From the NCBI GenBank assembly GCA_947488175.1, contig CANKYO010000001.1:434001-498000 (forward strand): 64,000 nt of DNA. Direction: 5' to 3'. This DNA comes from an uncultured Paracoccaceae bacterium (GTDB lineage Bacteria > Pseudomonadota > Alphaproteobacteria > Rhodobacterales > Rhodobacteraceae). Below the pieces are notes generated by a model that worked only from the letters and a program-made list of their open reading frames with translations, was not told the origin of the DNA and made no database searches. This document shows positions 11,403-19,867 of the stretch, piece by piece. Both the position numbers and the translations under genes were made by a program. How positions within the stretch are numbered: position 1 is the first letter of the stretch; every line of letters starts with the position of its first letter.

Positions 11403-12662
11403 ATGAAATCACATTTGAAAGGTCTGGTCCTTGCCGGGCTGACATCCTCTGCAGCGTTATTTGCAAGTGCTGCGAATGCGGTCGAGATTGAATATTGGCA
11501 GTATTTCTTTGATGCGCGTGTCGACGCGATGGAAACGCTGATCGCCAATTTCGAGGAGGCCAACCCCGATATCACCGTCACGATGACGCATTTCCCATAT
11601 GCAGACTACCGCACCAAAGTCGCCGCTGCCATTCCAGCAGGTGAGGGCCCTGATGTGGTTCAGTTGTTTTATGGCTGGTTGAACGACTACGTGGAAGCAG
11701 AGCTGATCCAGCCTTTGCCTGCCGATACCTTCCCTGCCGATGAGATCGACGCTGATTTCTTCCCAATGGTACAAGCCATGAAGGACGGCGACGCTTATTG
11801 GGCCTTGCCAACAGCTGTGCGCAGTCTGGCGCTTTTCTACAACGAACGCCTGATGGAAGAGGCCGGGTTGGACGGCCCACCGGAAACGCTAGAAGAGATG
11901 ATGGCAGCCGCCGCTGCAATGACCAAAACCGACGCGGCAGGTAACATCACGCAAGTCGGCATTACTGCTGGCATGACCGCGCAGGACCACCACTGGTGGC
12001 GCGAAGGTCTGATACGCCAGAACGGCGGCGAGCCATACACTAATGACTACAGGACGGTAAATTATAACGACGAAGCCGGCCTCGCGGCGTTGGAGTTCTA
12101 TACGAACATGTTCCTTGGTGATCCGCCAGTGACGGCCATCGGGTTCATGGATGAACCGCAAGCCGCCTTCAAGGCCGGGCGCGCAGGCATGCACATTGAC
12201 GGGTCATTCCGGATCGGATCGCTTGCCGATCAGCGTGGTCTGAACTGGGGCGTTACAGAGTTGCCCGCCAATGCGGATGGCACACGATCGAATTACTCGT
12301 CCTACTGGGTGAACGCGATCACAACAAAGGCCGAGGGCGAGAAATACGACGCTGCGGTCAAGTTCATGGAGTACATTACCTCTGACGAGGCAATGCAGAT
12401 CTGGCTGGATGTTGTGGGCGAACTGCCGGCAAAGCCCTCTGTCGGCATGACCGAAGCAAACGCCAGTGACGAAACCTTTGGCCCGTTCATTCGCGGGTTG
12501 GAATATGCCAACACCACAAAGTTCGCCAACGAATCCGGCCAACGTCAGCTGATGGTGGAAATGGTTGAGCGTATTCAGCTTGAAGGTATGTCCCCCGCTG
12601 AAAGTCTGGCGATTGCCGCCGAGGCCGAGCAGGCACTGCTTGACAACTACTACGCAGAATAA
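11403..12662 (+). CDS. Sugar ABC transporter, extracellular solute-binding protein family 1
   Basis: Periplasmic binding protein, about 419 residues from the chosen start. A Sec signal peptide ends near ALFASAANA, then mature VEIEYWQYFFDARVDAMETL starts the family 1 fold (MalE/UgpB type), with GEGPDVVQLFYGW and FKAGRAGMHIDGSF as landmarks. I start at 11403 because GGGAG lies seven bases before it and the signal peptide is then normal; an upstream in-frame ATG at 11358 would add 15 polar residues. It is the first gene of the operon facing the ROK regulator and is followed by a terminator-like hairpin, so it is probably made in excess over the permeases. Confidence 0.9.
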   Translation: MKSHLKGLVLAGLTSSAALFASAANAVEIEYWQYFFDARVDAMETLIANFEEANPDITVTMTHFPYADYRTKVAAAIPAGEGPDVVQLFYGWLNDYVEAELIQPLPADTFPADEIDADFFPMVQAMKDGDAYWALPTAVRSLALFYNERLMEEAGLDGPPETLEEMMAAAAAMTKTDAAGNITQVGITAGMTAQDHHWWREGLIRQNGGEPYTNDYRTVNYNDEAGLAALEFYTNMFLGDPPVTAIGFMDEPQAAFKAGRAGMHIDGSFRIGSLADQRGLNWGVTELPANADGTRSNYSSYWVNAITTKAEGEKYDAAVKFMEYITSDEAMQIWLDVVGELPAKPSVGMTEANASDETFGPFIRGLEYANTTKFANESGQRQLMVEMVERIQLEGMSPAESLAIAAEAEQALLDNYYAE

Positions 12663-12674
12663 AGTGCCTCCCGC

Positions 12675-12700
12675 CGCCCCAACCTTTGTGGGTTGGGGCG
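12675..12700 (+). terminator. Stem-loop after the binding-protein gene (partial terminator)
   Basis: CGCCCCAACC and GGTTGGGGCG form a perfect 10-bp stem around a 6-base loop, followed by TTCTTT. It begins about a dozen bases after the binding-protein stop and ends about 20 before the permease start. In sugar ABC operons such hairpins stabilise the first cistron's mRNA or reduce read-through to the membrane genes. Confidence 0.75.
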
Positions 12701-12722
12701 TTCTTTCATCAAGGCAACATCC

Positions 12723-13610
12723 ATGTATCGCAACTTGACCATCCGCCAGAAACAGATCGTCTGGGCTTGGGCCTTTTTGGCGCTGCCGGTACTTTTCTAC
12801 ACAGTGATCCGGTTCTATCCGACCGGCAACGCGATCCTGATCAGTTTTCAAGACTGGAACCTGCTGGGCAGCCGCACATGGGCGGGGTTGGAAAACTACG
12901 AAAAGCTCTGGAACGATCCGGTGTTTTGGAAGGTATTCCAAAACACGTTTGTTTATCTGTTGCTGGGCACGCCGATCAGTTTGGTCCTGTCGTTTGTGAT
13001 CGCCTACCACCTCGACAGGTTACGGTTCATGCACGGCTTTCTGCGGATGCTGTATTTCCTGCCGTTCATGACGTCTGCTGTGGCAATGGCCTGGGTTTGG
13101 CGCTGGTTTTACCAAGACGTACCAATCGGGCTGTTCAATAACATCCTTGCTGGTTTCGGCATCCCACAAATCGCATTCCTACAATCGACGACCAATGCGC
13201 TCCCTGCGGTGCTGGCGCCCGCCGTCTGGGCTGGTCTTGGGTTTCAGGTAATTATCTTTATGGCCGGGCTGCGCGCCATCCCGACAAGTTATTATGAGGC
13301 AGCGAAGATCGATGGTGTTGGCTGGTTCACCGTGCTGACCCAAATCACCATTCCGCTCTTGCGGCCCACGATAGTTTTTATCGTCGTCTTTTCCTCAATC
13401 GGGTTTCTGCGCATCTTTGATCATGTCTTCAATATGACCACTAACAACCCCGGCGGGCCGCTGAACGCGACAAAACCGCTAGTCCTAATGATTTATGATA
13501 CGGCCTTTAACGGGTTCGATATGGGTTATGCTGCCGCCCAAACGGTGGTGTTGTTCGTGATCTTGCTGATCGTTTCGCTTATTCAGTTGCGCCTTTTGAG
13601 GAGCAACTAG
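12723..13610 (+). CDS. Sugar ABC transporter permease (MalF/UgpA type)
   Basis: Inner-membrane permease of about 295 residues with six predicted helices. The cytoplasmic EAA loop reads SYYEAAKIDGVGWFTVLTQITIPLL, the contact site for the ATPase. The ATG at 12723 is preceded by AAGG at good distance and gives a normal short N-terminus; an in-frame GTG at 12693 lies inside the terminator stem and is unlikely. Its stop is followed at once by the TTG start of the second permease. Confidence 0.88.
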   Translation: MYRNLTIRQKQIVWAWAFLALPVLFYTVIRFYPTGNAILISFQDWNLLGSRTWAGLENYEKLWNDPVFWKVFQNTFVYLLLGTPISLVLSFVIAYHLDRLRFMHGFLRMLYFLPFMTSAVAMAWVWRWFYQDVPIGLFNNILAGFGIPQIAFLQSTTNALPAVLAPAVWAGLGFQVIIFMAGLRAIPTSYYEAAKIDGVGWFTVLTQITIPLLRPTIVFIVVFSSIGFLRIFDHVFNMTTNNPGGPLNATKPLVLMIYDTAFNGFDMGYAAAQTVVLFVILLIVSLIQLRLLRSN

Positions 13611-14480
13611 TTGACCGATATCGCCCCTACAGCCGATGCGCTATTGATGGCCAAGCCCGCGCCAAGGTCACGCAACATGGGCCAGATCATCAGGTGGCTG
13701 CTGCTGTTCATTGGTGGGATCATCATGGTCATGCCCATCGCGTATATGATCTCAACCTCGCTGAAATGGCCGCATGAAGTCTACAACGTCAATCTGATCC
13801 CTGAAGATCCGACGACCGAGAATTATACCTACGTCCTTGAAGACGGGCGGTTTTATTGGTGGTTTGTCAATTCCGTCATCATTGCGACGATCACGACGAT
13901 CTGTAATTTGTTGTTCGATTCTCTCGTCGGTTACACCCTGTGTAAATTCCGCTTTCCGGGTCGCACCATTGTTTTCATCGCAATCCTGTCCACGCTGATG
14001 ATCCCTACCGAGATGCTGGTGATCCCTTGGTATCTGATGAGCCAAAGCTTTGGTTGGCTCGACAGTTATTGGGGTATCATGTTCCCCGGCCTGATGACCG
14101 CGTTTGGCACCTTCCTCATGAAACAGTTCTTTGAGAGTGTGCCGGATGACTTTATCGAGGCCGCACGCATTGATGGCTTAAACGAACTGCAAATCTGGTG
14201 GACTGTCGCCATGCCATTAGTGAAACCCGCCTTGGCGGCACTGGCGATCTTTGTGTTTTTGGGCAATTGGACAGCGTTCTTGTGGCCTTTGATCGTCACC
14301 AATTCGGTCGATATGTACACGATCCCCGTCGGCCTGTCCGGCTTTGGGGATGAGGCTGATGTGGCGTGGGAGTTAATCATGACAGGGGCCGCGATTTCCA
14401 CCATCCCCACGCTGGTTGTATTCCTGATCTTCCAACGCTTTATCATCCGCGGCGTTGTCATGGCGGGGCTGAAGGGATGA
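13611..14480 (+). CDS. Sugar ABC transporter permease (MalG/UgpE type)
   Basis: Second permease, 289 residues, six helices, EAA loop FIEAARIDGLNELQIWWTVAMPLVKPA. The start is a TTG directly after the previous TAG, with GAGGAG eight bases upstream. Its TGA overlaps the ATG of the lyase gene by four bases, which ties the enzyme to the transporter in one mRNA. Confidence 0.88.
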   Translation: MTDIAPTADALLMAKPAPRSRNMGQIIRWLLLFIGGIIMVMPIAYMISTSLKWPHEVYNVNLIPEDPTTENYTYVLEDGRFYWWFVNSVIIATITTICNLLFDSLVGYTLCKFRFPGRTIVFIAILSTLMIPTEMLVIPWYLMSQSFGWLDSYWGIMFPGLMTAFGTFLMKQFFESVPDDFIEAARIDGLNELQIWWTVAMPLVKPALAALAIFVFLGNWTAFLWPLIVTNSVDMYTIPVGLSGFGDEADVAWELIMTGAAISTIPTLVVFLIFQRFIIRGVVMAGLKG

Positions 14481-15955
14481 CCGATCACAGCACCTTCCCC
14501 GATCCAACCTACAAAGACACAGTCCTCGGCCCGCTTTTTGAAGGTGTGAAAACCCATTATGCTGGGCATATGGCCGCAATCAACCGGGCGCATCTGGTGA
14601 TGCTGGTCGAAACCGGTATCCTGACCGCTACCAATGGTCGGCAAATAGCCCGAGCGCTGGATGCAATCGACGCTGACACCGATGTTGCTGCCCTGACTTA
14701 TACGGGCGAACACGAAGACTACTTCTTCTATGTTGAGGCGGAATTGCGCCGTCGCATTGGTGATCTTGGTGGCGCGTTACATACCGCGCGGTCGCGCAAT
14801 GATATGGACCACACGCTGTTCAAGATGGCATTGAGCAGCCGTGCGGAAGATTTGCTGGCCCAGATCACTTCCCTGACCGAAGCGTTGATTGCAAAGGCAC
14901 GTGCTGAGGCGGGCACATTGATCGTCGCCTATACCCACGGTCAACCTGCGCAACCAACAACCTTTGGGCATTACCTTGGCGCGATGATCGAGGTGCTGAA
15001 TCGCGACGCAGAACGGCTGTCGGCGGCCATTAACAATCTGGGTCACTGTCCGATGGGGGCTGCGGCAATCACGACAACCGGTTTTGCCATCGACCGGGCC
15101 CGTATGGCGGCGCTTTTGGGTTTCGAGGGCCCTCTTGTAAACTCATACGGTTGCATCGCAAGCGTCGACTACGTCACAGGTCTGTACTCCGCAATCAAAC
15201 TTGTATTCCTGCATCTGGGTCGTGTCGTGCAGGACCTCGCGTTCTGGTCCAGCTTTGAGGTGGGCCAGCTTTATGTTCCCAACGCTCTGATCCAAGTCAG
15301 CTCGATCATGCCGCAAAAGCGCAACCCCGTGCCAATCGAACACATGCGCCACCTTGCCTCGGCCACTTGCGGGCGCTGCGATATGGTCGTGAACACGATG
15401 CACAACACGCCCTTCGCAGATATGAACGACAGCGAAGGTGAGGTGCAGCAGGCAGGTTATGCTGCATTTGAAAGCGGTGGTCGGGTGTTGGAACTCATGA
15501 CTGCGTTCCTCCCCGCCTGTTCAATCAATGCTGCCAATGTGCGCCGGAATACCGACGCCGCCAGCATCACCATAACTGAGCTCGCTGACACATTGGTTCG
15601 CGATGAAGGGCTGACCTTTCGCCAGGCGCATGAGATTGCCGCCGATATCGCGCGCAATCTGGATGGCGCGCCCCTGTCAGACGGATACGCGACGTTCCAA
15701 TCCGCCTTTCAGGCAGCAACTGATCGTACGACAAATCTAGATGAAGCCGCCTTTCGGACCGCCACGAGCCCCGAAACATTCGTGACCCGTCGCGACCGCA
15801 TTGGTGGACCGGCACCCGCGGCGCTCGAAGATGCGCTGACGTCGTATGCACAGGTTGTGTACGGGTTGTGTACGCAATCTGCATCACGAAGACAGCGTAT
15901 CACCGACGCCGAAACGGCCCGTGCCACCGCCTTCAACAAATTGCTGGAGACCTGA
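14477..15955 (+). CDS. Argininosuccinate-lyase-fold enzyme (fumarase/aspartase superfamily)
   Basis: Protein of 492 residues in the fumarase/aspartase superfamily. These lyases split a C-N or C-O bond and release fumarate. Visible landmarks are HTARSRNDMDHTLFKMAL (substrate loop, residues about 97-114), THGQPAQPTTFGHYLGAM (catalytic His of the TxxHxQxAQP motif) and the signature SSIMPQKRNP near residue 280. It most resembles argininosuccinate lyase, but it sits inside a sugar ABC operon with no arginine gene nearby and ends in a divergent tail, so a different N-succinyl or N-carboxyalkyl amine is the likely substrate, as for EDDS lyase. The start overlaps the permease stop (ATGA). Confidence 0.85.
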   Translation: MTDHSTFPDPTYKDTVLGPLFEGVKTHYAGHMAAINRAHLVMLVETGILTATNGRQIARALDAIDADTDVAALTYTGEHEDYFFYVEAELRRRIGDLGGALHTARSRNDMDHTLFKMALSSRAEDLLAQITSLTEALIAKARAEAGTLIVAYTHGQPAQPTTFGHYLGAMIEVLNRDAERLSAAINNLGHCPMGAAAITTTGFAIDRARMAALLGFEGPLVNSYGCIASVDYVTGLYSAIKLVFLHLGRVVQDLAFWSSFEVGQLYVPNALIQVSSIMPQKRNPVPIEHMRHLASATCGRCDMVVNTMHNTPFADMNDSEGEVQQAGYAAFESGGRVLELMTAFLPACSINAANVRRNTDAASITITELADTLVRDEGLTFRQAHEIAADIARNLDGAPLSDGYATFQSAFQAATDRTTNLDEAAFRTATSPETFVTRRDRIGGPAPAALEDALTSYAQVVYGLCTQSASRRQRITDAETARATAFNKLLET

Positions 15956-15957
15956 AC

Positions 15958-17016
15958 TTGGCCAACCTTGCCCTGCGCAAACTCACAAAATCCTACGGAA
16001 CGACAGAGGTTCTGCACGGCATCTCTTTGGATGTTACAGATGGCGAATTCGTGGTCCTTGTTGGACCGTCCGGCTGCGGTAAATCCACCACCCTGAGAAT
16101 GATCGCAGGACTTGAGGAGACCAGCAGCGGCATCATCGAAATCGGCGGCCGCGAGGTGAATAACCTTGAACCCAAGGAACGCGATATCGCCATGGTTTTC
16201 CAGAACTACGCAATCTACCCGCATATGTCGGTCAAAAAAAATATCGCCTTCGGCCTGCGATCATCAAAGATGCCAAAACCTGATAAAGAGAAGCGTATTC
16301 AAGAAGTTGCAGGCATCCTCGATATGGTCGATCTGCTCGATCGCAAACCCAGCCAACTGTCTGGTGGCCAGCGTCAACGGGTCGCTATCGGGCGGGCTAT
16401 GGTACGTGATCCTGCTGTGTTTCTCTTCGACGAACCGCTTTCAAACCTCGATGCCCAACTGCGCACCCAGATGAGGCTGGAGATCAAGAAACTGCATCAA
16501 CGCGTCGGCAATACGATCATCTTTGTCACCCATGATCAGGTCGAGGCTATGACCATGGCCGACCGGATCGTCATCATGAAAGACGGGCATATCCAGCAGG
16601 TTGGCACCCCGGCAGAAGTGTTTCACAAACCCGCGAATACCTTCGTCGCCCGCTTCATCGGTGCGCCATCAATGAACCTGCTTGCCGGTCAGATCGACGG
16701 CACCACCTTAACTCTTGATACAGGACAGCAAATTTCCACACCAGCTCTGGCGCCGACAAGTAACAAGAACGTATTGTTGGGCGTTCGGCCGGATGATTTG
16801 CACCCCAACAGCACCAATCCGATTATCAAGGGCCAGGTTACACTACGCGAACCCCTCGGGCCGGAAACACTGATTTATGTCGAGACACCAAAAGGCGAAA
16901 TTATCGCCAAATCTGATGGCCGTAAGCCTCCAGAAGTGGGCGAAACCGTCCAACTCGGCGCCGACCCAGAGAACTTGCATGTCTTTGAGGCCACAACCGG
17001 AGTGGCGCTGTCGTGA
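15958..17016 (+). CDS. Sugar ABC transporter ATP-binding protein (UgpC/MsmK type)
   Basis: Cytoplasmic ATPase of about 352 residues: Walker A GPSGCGKST near residue 40, Q-loop FQNYAIYPHM, signature LSGGQRQRVAIGRA, Walker B VFLFDEP and a C-terminal TOBE/MOP-like domain (VLLGVRPDDL onwards). The TTG at 15958 follows the lyase stop by two bases and has GGAGA at the right distance; the frame upstream of it is only the lyase read in another phase. It completes the importer and would be the ATPase for both permeases. Confidence 0.9.
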   Translation: MANLALRKLTKSYGTTEVLHGISLDVTDGEFVVLVGPSGCGKSTTLRMIAGLEETSSGIIEIGGREVNNLEPKERDIAMVFQNYAIYPHMSVKKNIAFGLRSSKMPKPDKEKRIQEVAGILDMVDLLDRKPSQLSGGQRQRVAIGRAMVRDPAVFLFDEPLSNLDAQLRTQMRLEIKKLHQRVGNTIIFVTHDQVEAMTMADRIVIMKDGHIQQVGTPAEVFHKPANTFVARFIGAPSMNLLAGQIDGTTLTLDTGQQISTPALAPTSNKNVLLGVRPDDLHPNSTNPIIKGQVTLREPLGPETLIYVETPKGEIIAKSDGRKPPEVGETVQLGADPENLHVFEATTGVALS

Positions 17017-17879
17017 AGAGGAAACCGATACTTTGTGCGGGCCGGCTTTATTGCGATCTAGTCTTTGCTGATGCGCCCCGTATGCCAACGCTTGGGACAG
17101 AGGTTTTCGCCCCCGGCCTATCTATGCATGCAGGTGGAGGGGCGTTCATTACGGGGGCCAAACTGGCCGCACTAGGGCACCGTGTGTGGCAGTTCTCAAT
17201 ATTACCGGTCGCTCCCTTTGACGCCATGGTTATGGCTGACATGGCTAAGCACGATGTTGTATCAGCTGCATGCTGCCCGGCACTTGCAGGAACCGACCCA
17301 CAAATAACGGTGGCAATCGGCATGGCCGGCGACCGCGCCTTTCTGACCCGTGCAGATGGACCGGCGCTACCAGATCCTACCTCTATTAAGTTTGCTGATT
17401 TTTCTCACCTGCACGTCGGTGAATTGAGCACATTGCAAGAAATGCCAGAGCTACTTGCGATGGCGTTTGATGTCGGGCTCACAGTATCTCTCGATTGCAG
17501 TTGGCAGGACGCTTATGACAAAAGCGTGGCCGAGTTGATCGCTGCAGTTGATGTCTTCTTGCCAAACGAGCGCGAGGCTGCAGCGCTCGCCGCCATCGGT
17601 GTACCGGAAACCTGTGCACCACTAACTGTGATAAAGAGCGGCACGCAGGGAGCGCGCGCGCGTGCACGCGACGACAACACATGGACGCGAAGTGCTGCAA
17701 CGTCAGTCGAAGTCCTGGATGCAACCGGGGCTGGCGATGCCTTTAATGCCGGTTTCCTGTCAGGTTGGCTGGATCACGCCCCTCTTGCTGAATGCCTATC
17801 AAAAGGGAATGAAAGTGGCGCAGCTGCAGTGCAGGTCATTGGTGGGGCAGGCAGATTAGAGCAACCTGTTTCAGCATGA
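17013..17879 (+). CDS. PfkB-family carbohydrate kinase
   Basis: Ribokinase-fold sugar kinase of 288 residues. The C-terminal PfkB signature DATGAGDAFNAGFLSGW holds the catalytic Asp, and MHAGGGAFITGAKLAALGH is the N-terminal Gly-rich substrate loop. It starts with GTG overlapping the ATPase stop (GTGA). As last gene of the operon it would phosphorylate the sugar part of the imported compound. Length and operon type resemble FrlD-like fructosamine kinases, but adenosine, fructose and other PfkB substrates are equally possible. Confidence 0.87.
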   Translation: MKRKPILCAGRLYCDLVFADAPRMPTLGTEVFAPGLSMHAGGGAFITGAKLAALGHRVWQFSILPVAPFDAMVMADMAKHDVVSAACCPALAGTDPQITVAIGMAGDRAFLTRADGPALPDPTSIKFADFSHLHVGELSTLQEMPELLAMAFDVGLTVSLDCSWQDAYDKSVAELIAAVDVFLPNEREAAALAAIGVPETCAPLTVIKSGTQGARARARDDNTWTRSAATSVEVLDATGAGDAFNAGFLSGWLDHAPLAECLSKGNESGAAAVQVIGGAGRLEQPVSA

Positions 17880-18917
17880 TTCTACGACCTTCGCGACACG
17901 TTGCCCATAGCCTGCCTCAAGGCTTCCGGGGTGAAATTCGTGACCTTGGCGTTGAGCCCGGCGACAGGCCATTGTACCACCCGAACTCTGTTGCGGTGAG
18001 TGAACAGGCCACAATTCTTCTAAATGCAGCTGCCGACGAAGAGCCGTCCCAGAAATAATTCTTGGCGGAGCATAGCGGAGTGGTTGGTCTTGTTCATTGG
18101 CCGGTATTCTGGAAACACCTCTCAAAGCATTCGAAGAGCTATTGTGTCACCCTTCGGAAACCATTCGAACCTCTGCTGGCGAGAAGCAGGTGCTTCCGAA
18201 AAAAGCGGTTCGTCGGAACCGGCAAACGAAAGCCGACGAATACTACAAACCTGAATAGCGGTATGAGTCAGCTTTTCAGATTGAACGCGGAATGGCTTCT
18301 CAATGTCCACGTTGGTAGACGAAGCTTTTATCAAAGCAATCGCAGCGAATGACCGCTTCCCGCCGTCTCCGCCGACGATGCACTAGGGTCAGGACCTGAT
18401 CGCGGGCTTTGTGGGCCTGGCGGACCGGCTTGTCGATTTGTTTGACGGGTTCATGCCGGACATCGCTTGGCTCTCCGATATCCAAGCCCCGACTTACCTG
18501 CATTCGACCGTCTCAACCCGGCGCCAAGGGGTCCGCGTGCCTAAGAGGACCGTTACAGCAGCGCAGTGCATTGCACGAGGGATGTGGGCCATCGCTCAAA
18601 AAAAGGCTCCTCCGTCTCCGACACACTCTTCCAAAAGGTCTGCAGAGATCGGTTCCATTTCGGGATCCAAACCCTGGCTTGTCGGACGATGGACACTTTA
18701 CCTCCCAGACAATAGGTGCGACGGGGATCCCCTCACGCTTCTCCGTGATGCCAACCCGCACCTCTCAAAGCAAGTCGGCAATTGCCTAACCACATGCAAC
18801 GAGCCGCCTATTGCAAATCACGAAACAGGCAACCGTAACGATGGATGGAAATATCCCGTTGAATGCAGACACGTTACAGCAAGAAAACTATTTCAATGAC
18901 CAAACACTAGTCGTATT
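17880..18917. other. Gene-poor spacer of degraded sequence
   Basis: About 1 kb between the PfkB kinase and the first sox-associated operator. Open frames on both strands are short, overlap each other and match no family I know. At 18383-18395 the sequence CTAGGGTCAGGAC also occurs at 57520-57532, just upstream of an IS5-type transposase fragment, so the spacer may hold a decayed IS end. No tRNA or structured RNA is apparent. Confidence 0.5.
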
Positions 18918-18939
18918 ATTCAATAATTCGAATATGAAG
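18918..18939. promoter_or_regulatory. SoxR-type operator before the metallohydrolase pair
   Basis: ATTC-AATAATTC-GAAT followed by ATGAAG. It differs from the site upstream of soxB by one base in 22, on the same strand relative to its gene. It touches the ribosome site of the gene starting at 18947, so a bound repressor would block initiation of this unit. Confidence 0.75.
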
Positions 18940-18946
18940 GTGAGAA

Positions 18947-19867
18947 ATGCATCTGACACGCAGAAGAGTGATACAACACGGGATAGCGACGGCCCTTTCC
19001 GGCGCTATCCCCCAGCGCATTTGGGCGCAAACCACACTGCATGCGGGTGATCGCAGCCTTGACACTATGAGTGACGGTAACCTTGTGCTGCCAAGAAGCT
19101 TTGCCTTCGGAGAAACACCACCAGACGGTGCGAATGACATTTTGGCGCGTTACGGAATCACCGGCGACACGATGACACCGGACTGCAACATCACCCTGTT
19201 ACGCGACCGTGATCGCACAATCCTCTTCGACGTCGGCGCTGGCCAGGAATTCATGCCCAGTGCGGGCAAGCTGATGGATGCATTCGACGCGCTGGAGCTT
19301 GATGTCAGCGACATCACAGATGTGGTCTTTACCCACGCGCACCCCGATCACCTTTGGGGCGTGCGGGATGATTTTGGCGATCTGATGTTTCCCGACGCGG
19401 CCTATCATATGGGGCAAGCGGAGTGGGATTACTGGACCGACCCTGACACCGTCTCAACCATTGATGAAGGGCGCGTGACCTTTGCCGTGGGGGCCGTGAA
19501 CCGGCTGGAACTGCTGGCCGATCAAATCAACCTGTTTACAGATAATCAGGAAATACTGCCCGGTGTGCTATCGCGCCTGACACCGGGCCACACCCCGGGA
19601 CATATGGCGTTTGAAGTGCAGATGGGCGGCGAAGCCGTCATGATTGTCGGCGACAGCATCGTGAACCATCATGTTGCCTTCGAAAAACCCGCTTGGCTGT
19701 CAGGCTCCGATCAGGATCCTGAATTGGGTGCCCAAACCCGCCTTGCTTTGCTGGATCAACTCAGCACGGCGCAAATGCGACTCATCGGTTTCCATTTACC
19801 CGGCGGCGGTTGGGGCCATGCGGAGCGGCGTGGTGACGGGTTTGTCTTTGTCGGTGACGACGCATGA
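18947..19867 (+). CDS. Tat-exported metallo-beta-lactamase-fold hydrolase (SoxG-like)
   Basis: Periplasmic MBL-fold protein of 306 residues. The N-terminus has a twin-arginine signal (LTRRRVIQHG, cleavage likely after IWAQ). The metal motif is complete: THAHPDHLWG near residue 130, LTPGHTPGH near 210 and VGDSIVNHH after it. It sits under a SoxR-type operator and overlaps the next MBL gene by four bases, as soxG and soxH do at the end of the Paracoccus sox cluster, so a role in sulfur-compound oxidation is likely. Its substrate is unknown. Confidence 0.8.
   Translation: MHLTRRRVIQHGIATALSGAIPQRIWAQTTLHAGDRSLDTMSDGNLVLPRSFAFGETPPDGANDILARYGITGDTMTPDCNITLLRDRDRTILFDVGAGQEFMPSAGKLMDAFDALELDVSDITDVVFTHAHPDHLWGVRDDFGDLMFPDAAYHMGQAEWDYWTDPDTVSTIDEGRVTFAVGAVNRLELLADQINLFTDNQEILPGVLSRLTPGHTPGHMAFEVQMGGEAVMIVGDSIVNHHVAFEKPAWLSGSDQDPELGAQTRLALLDQLSTAQMRLIGFHLPGGGWGHAERRGDGFVFVGDDA

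Noticed and set aside
14366..14476. 37-codon upstream extension of the lyase gene
   Set aside because: It lies wholly within the permease coding sequence in another frame; the ATGA start at 14477 matches the start of the lyase fold.
14477..15955. Calling the lyase argH of arginine biosynthesis
   Set aside because: The fold fits, but position inside a sugar ABC operon and lack of arginine genes argue for another substrate.
17880..18917. A hidden gene in the 1-kb spacer before the sox locus
   Set aside because: The longest frame (162 codons from 18411) has no hydrophobic pattern, no ribosome site and no similarity that I recognise.
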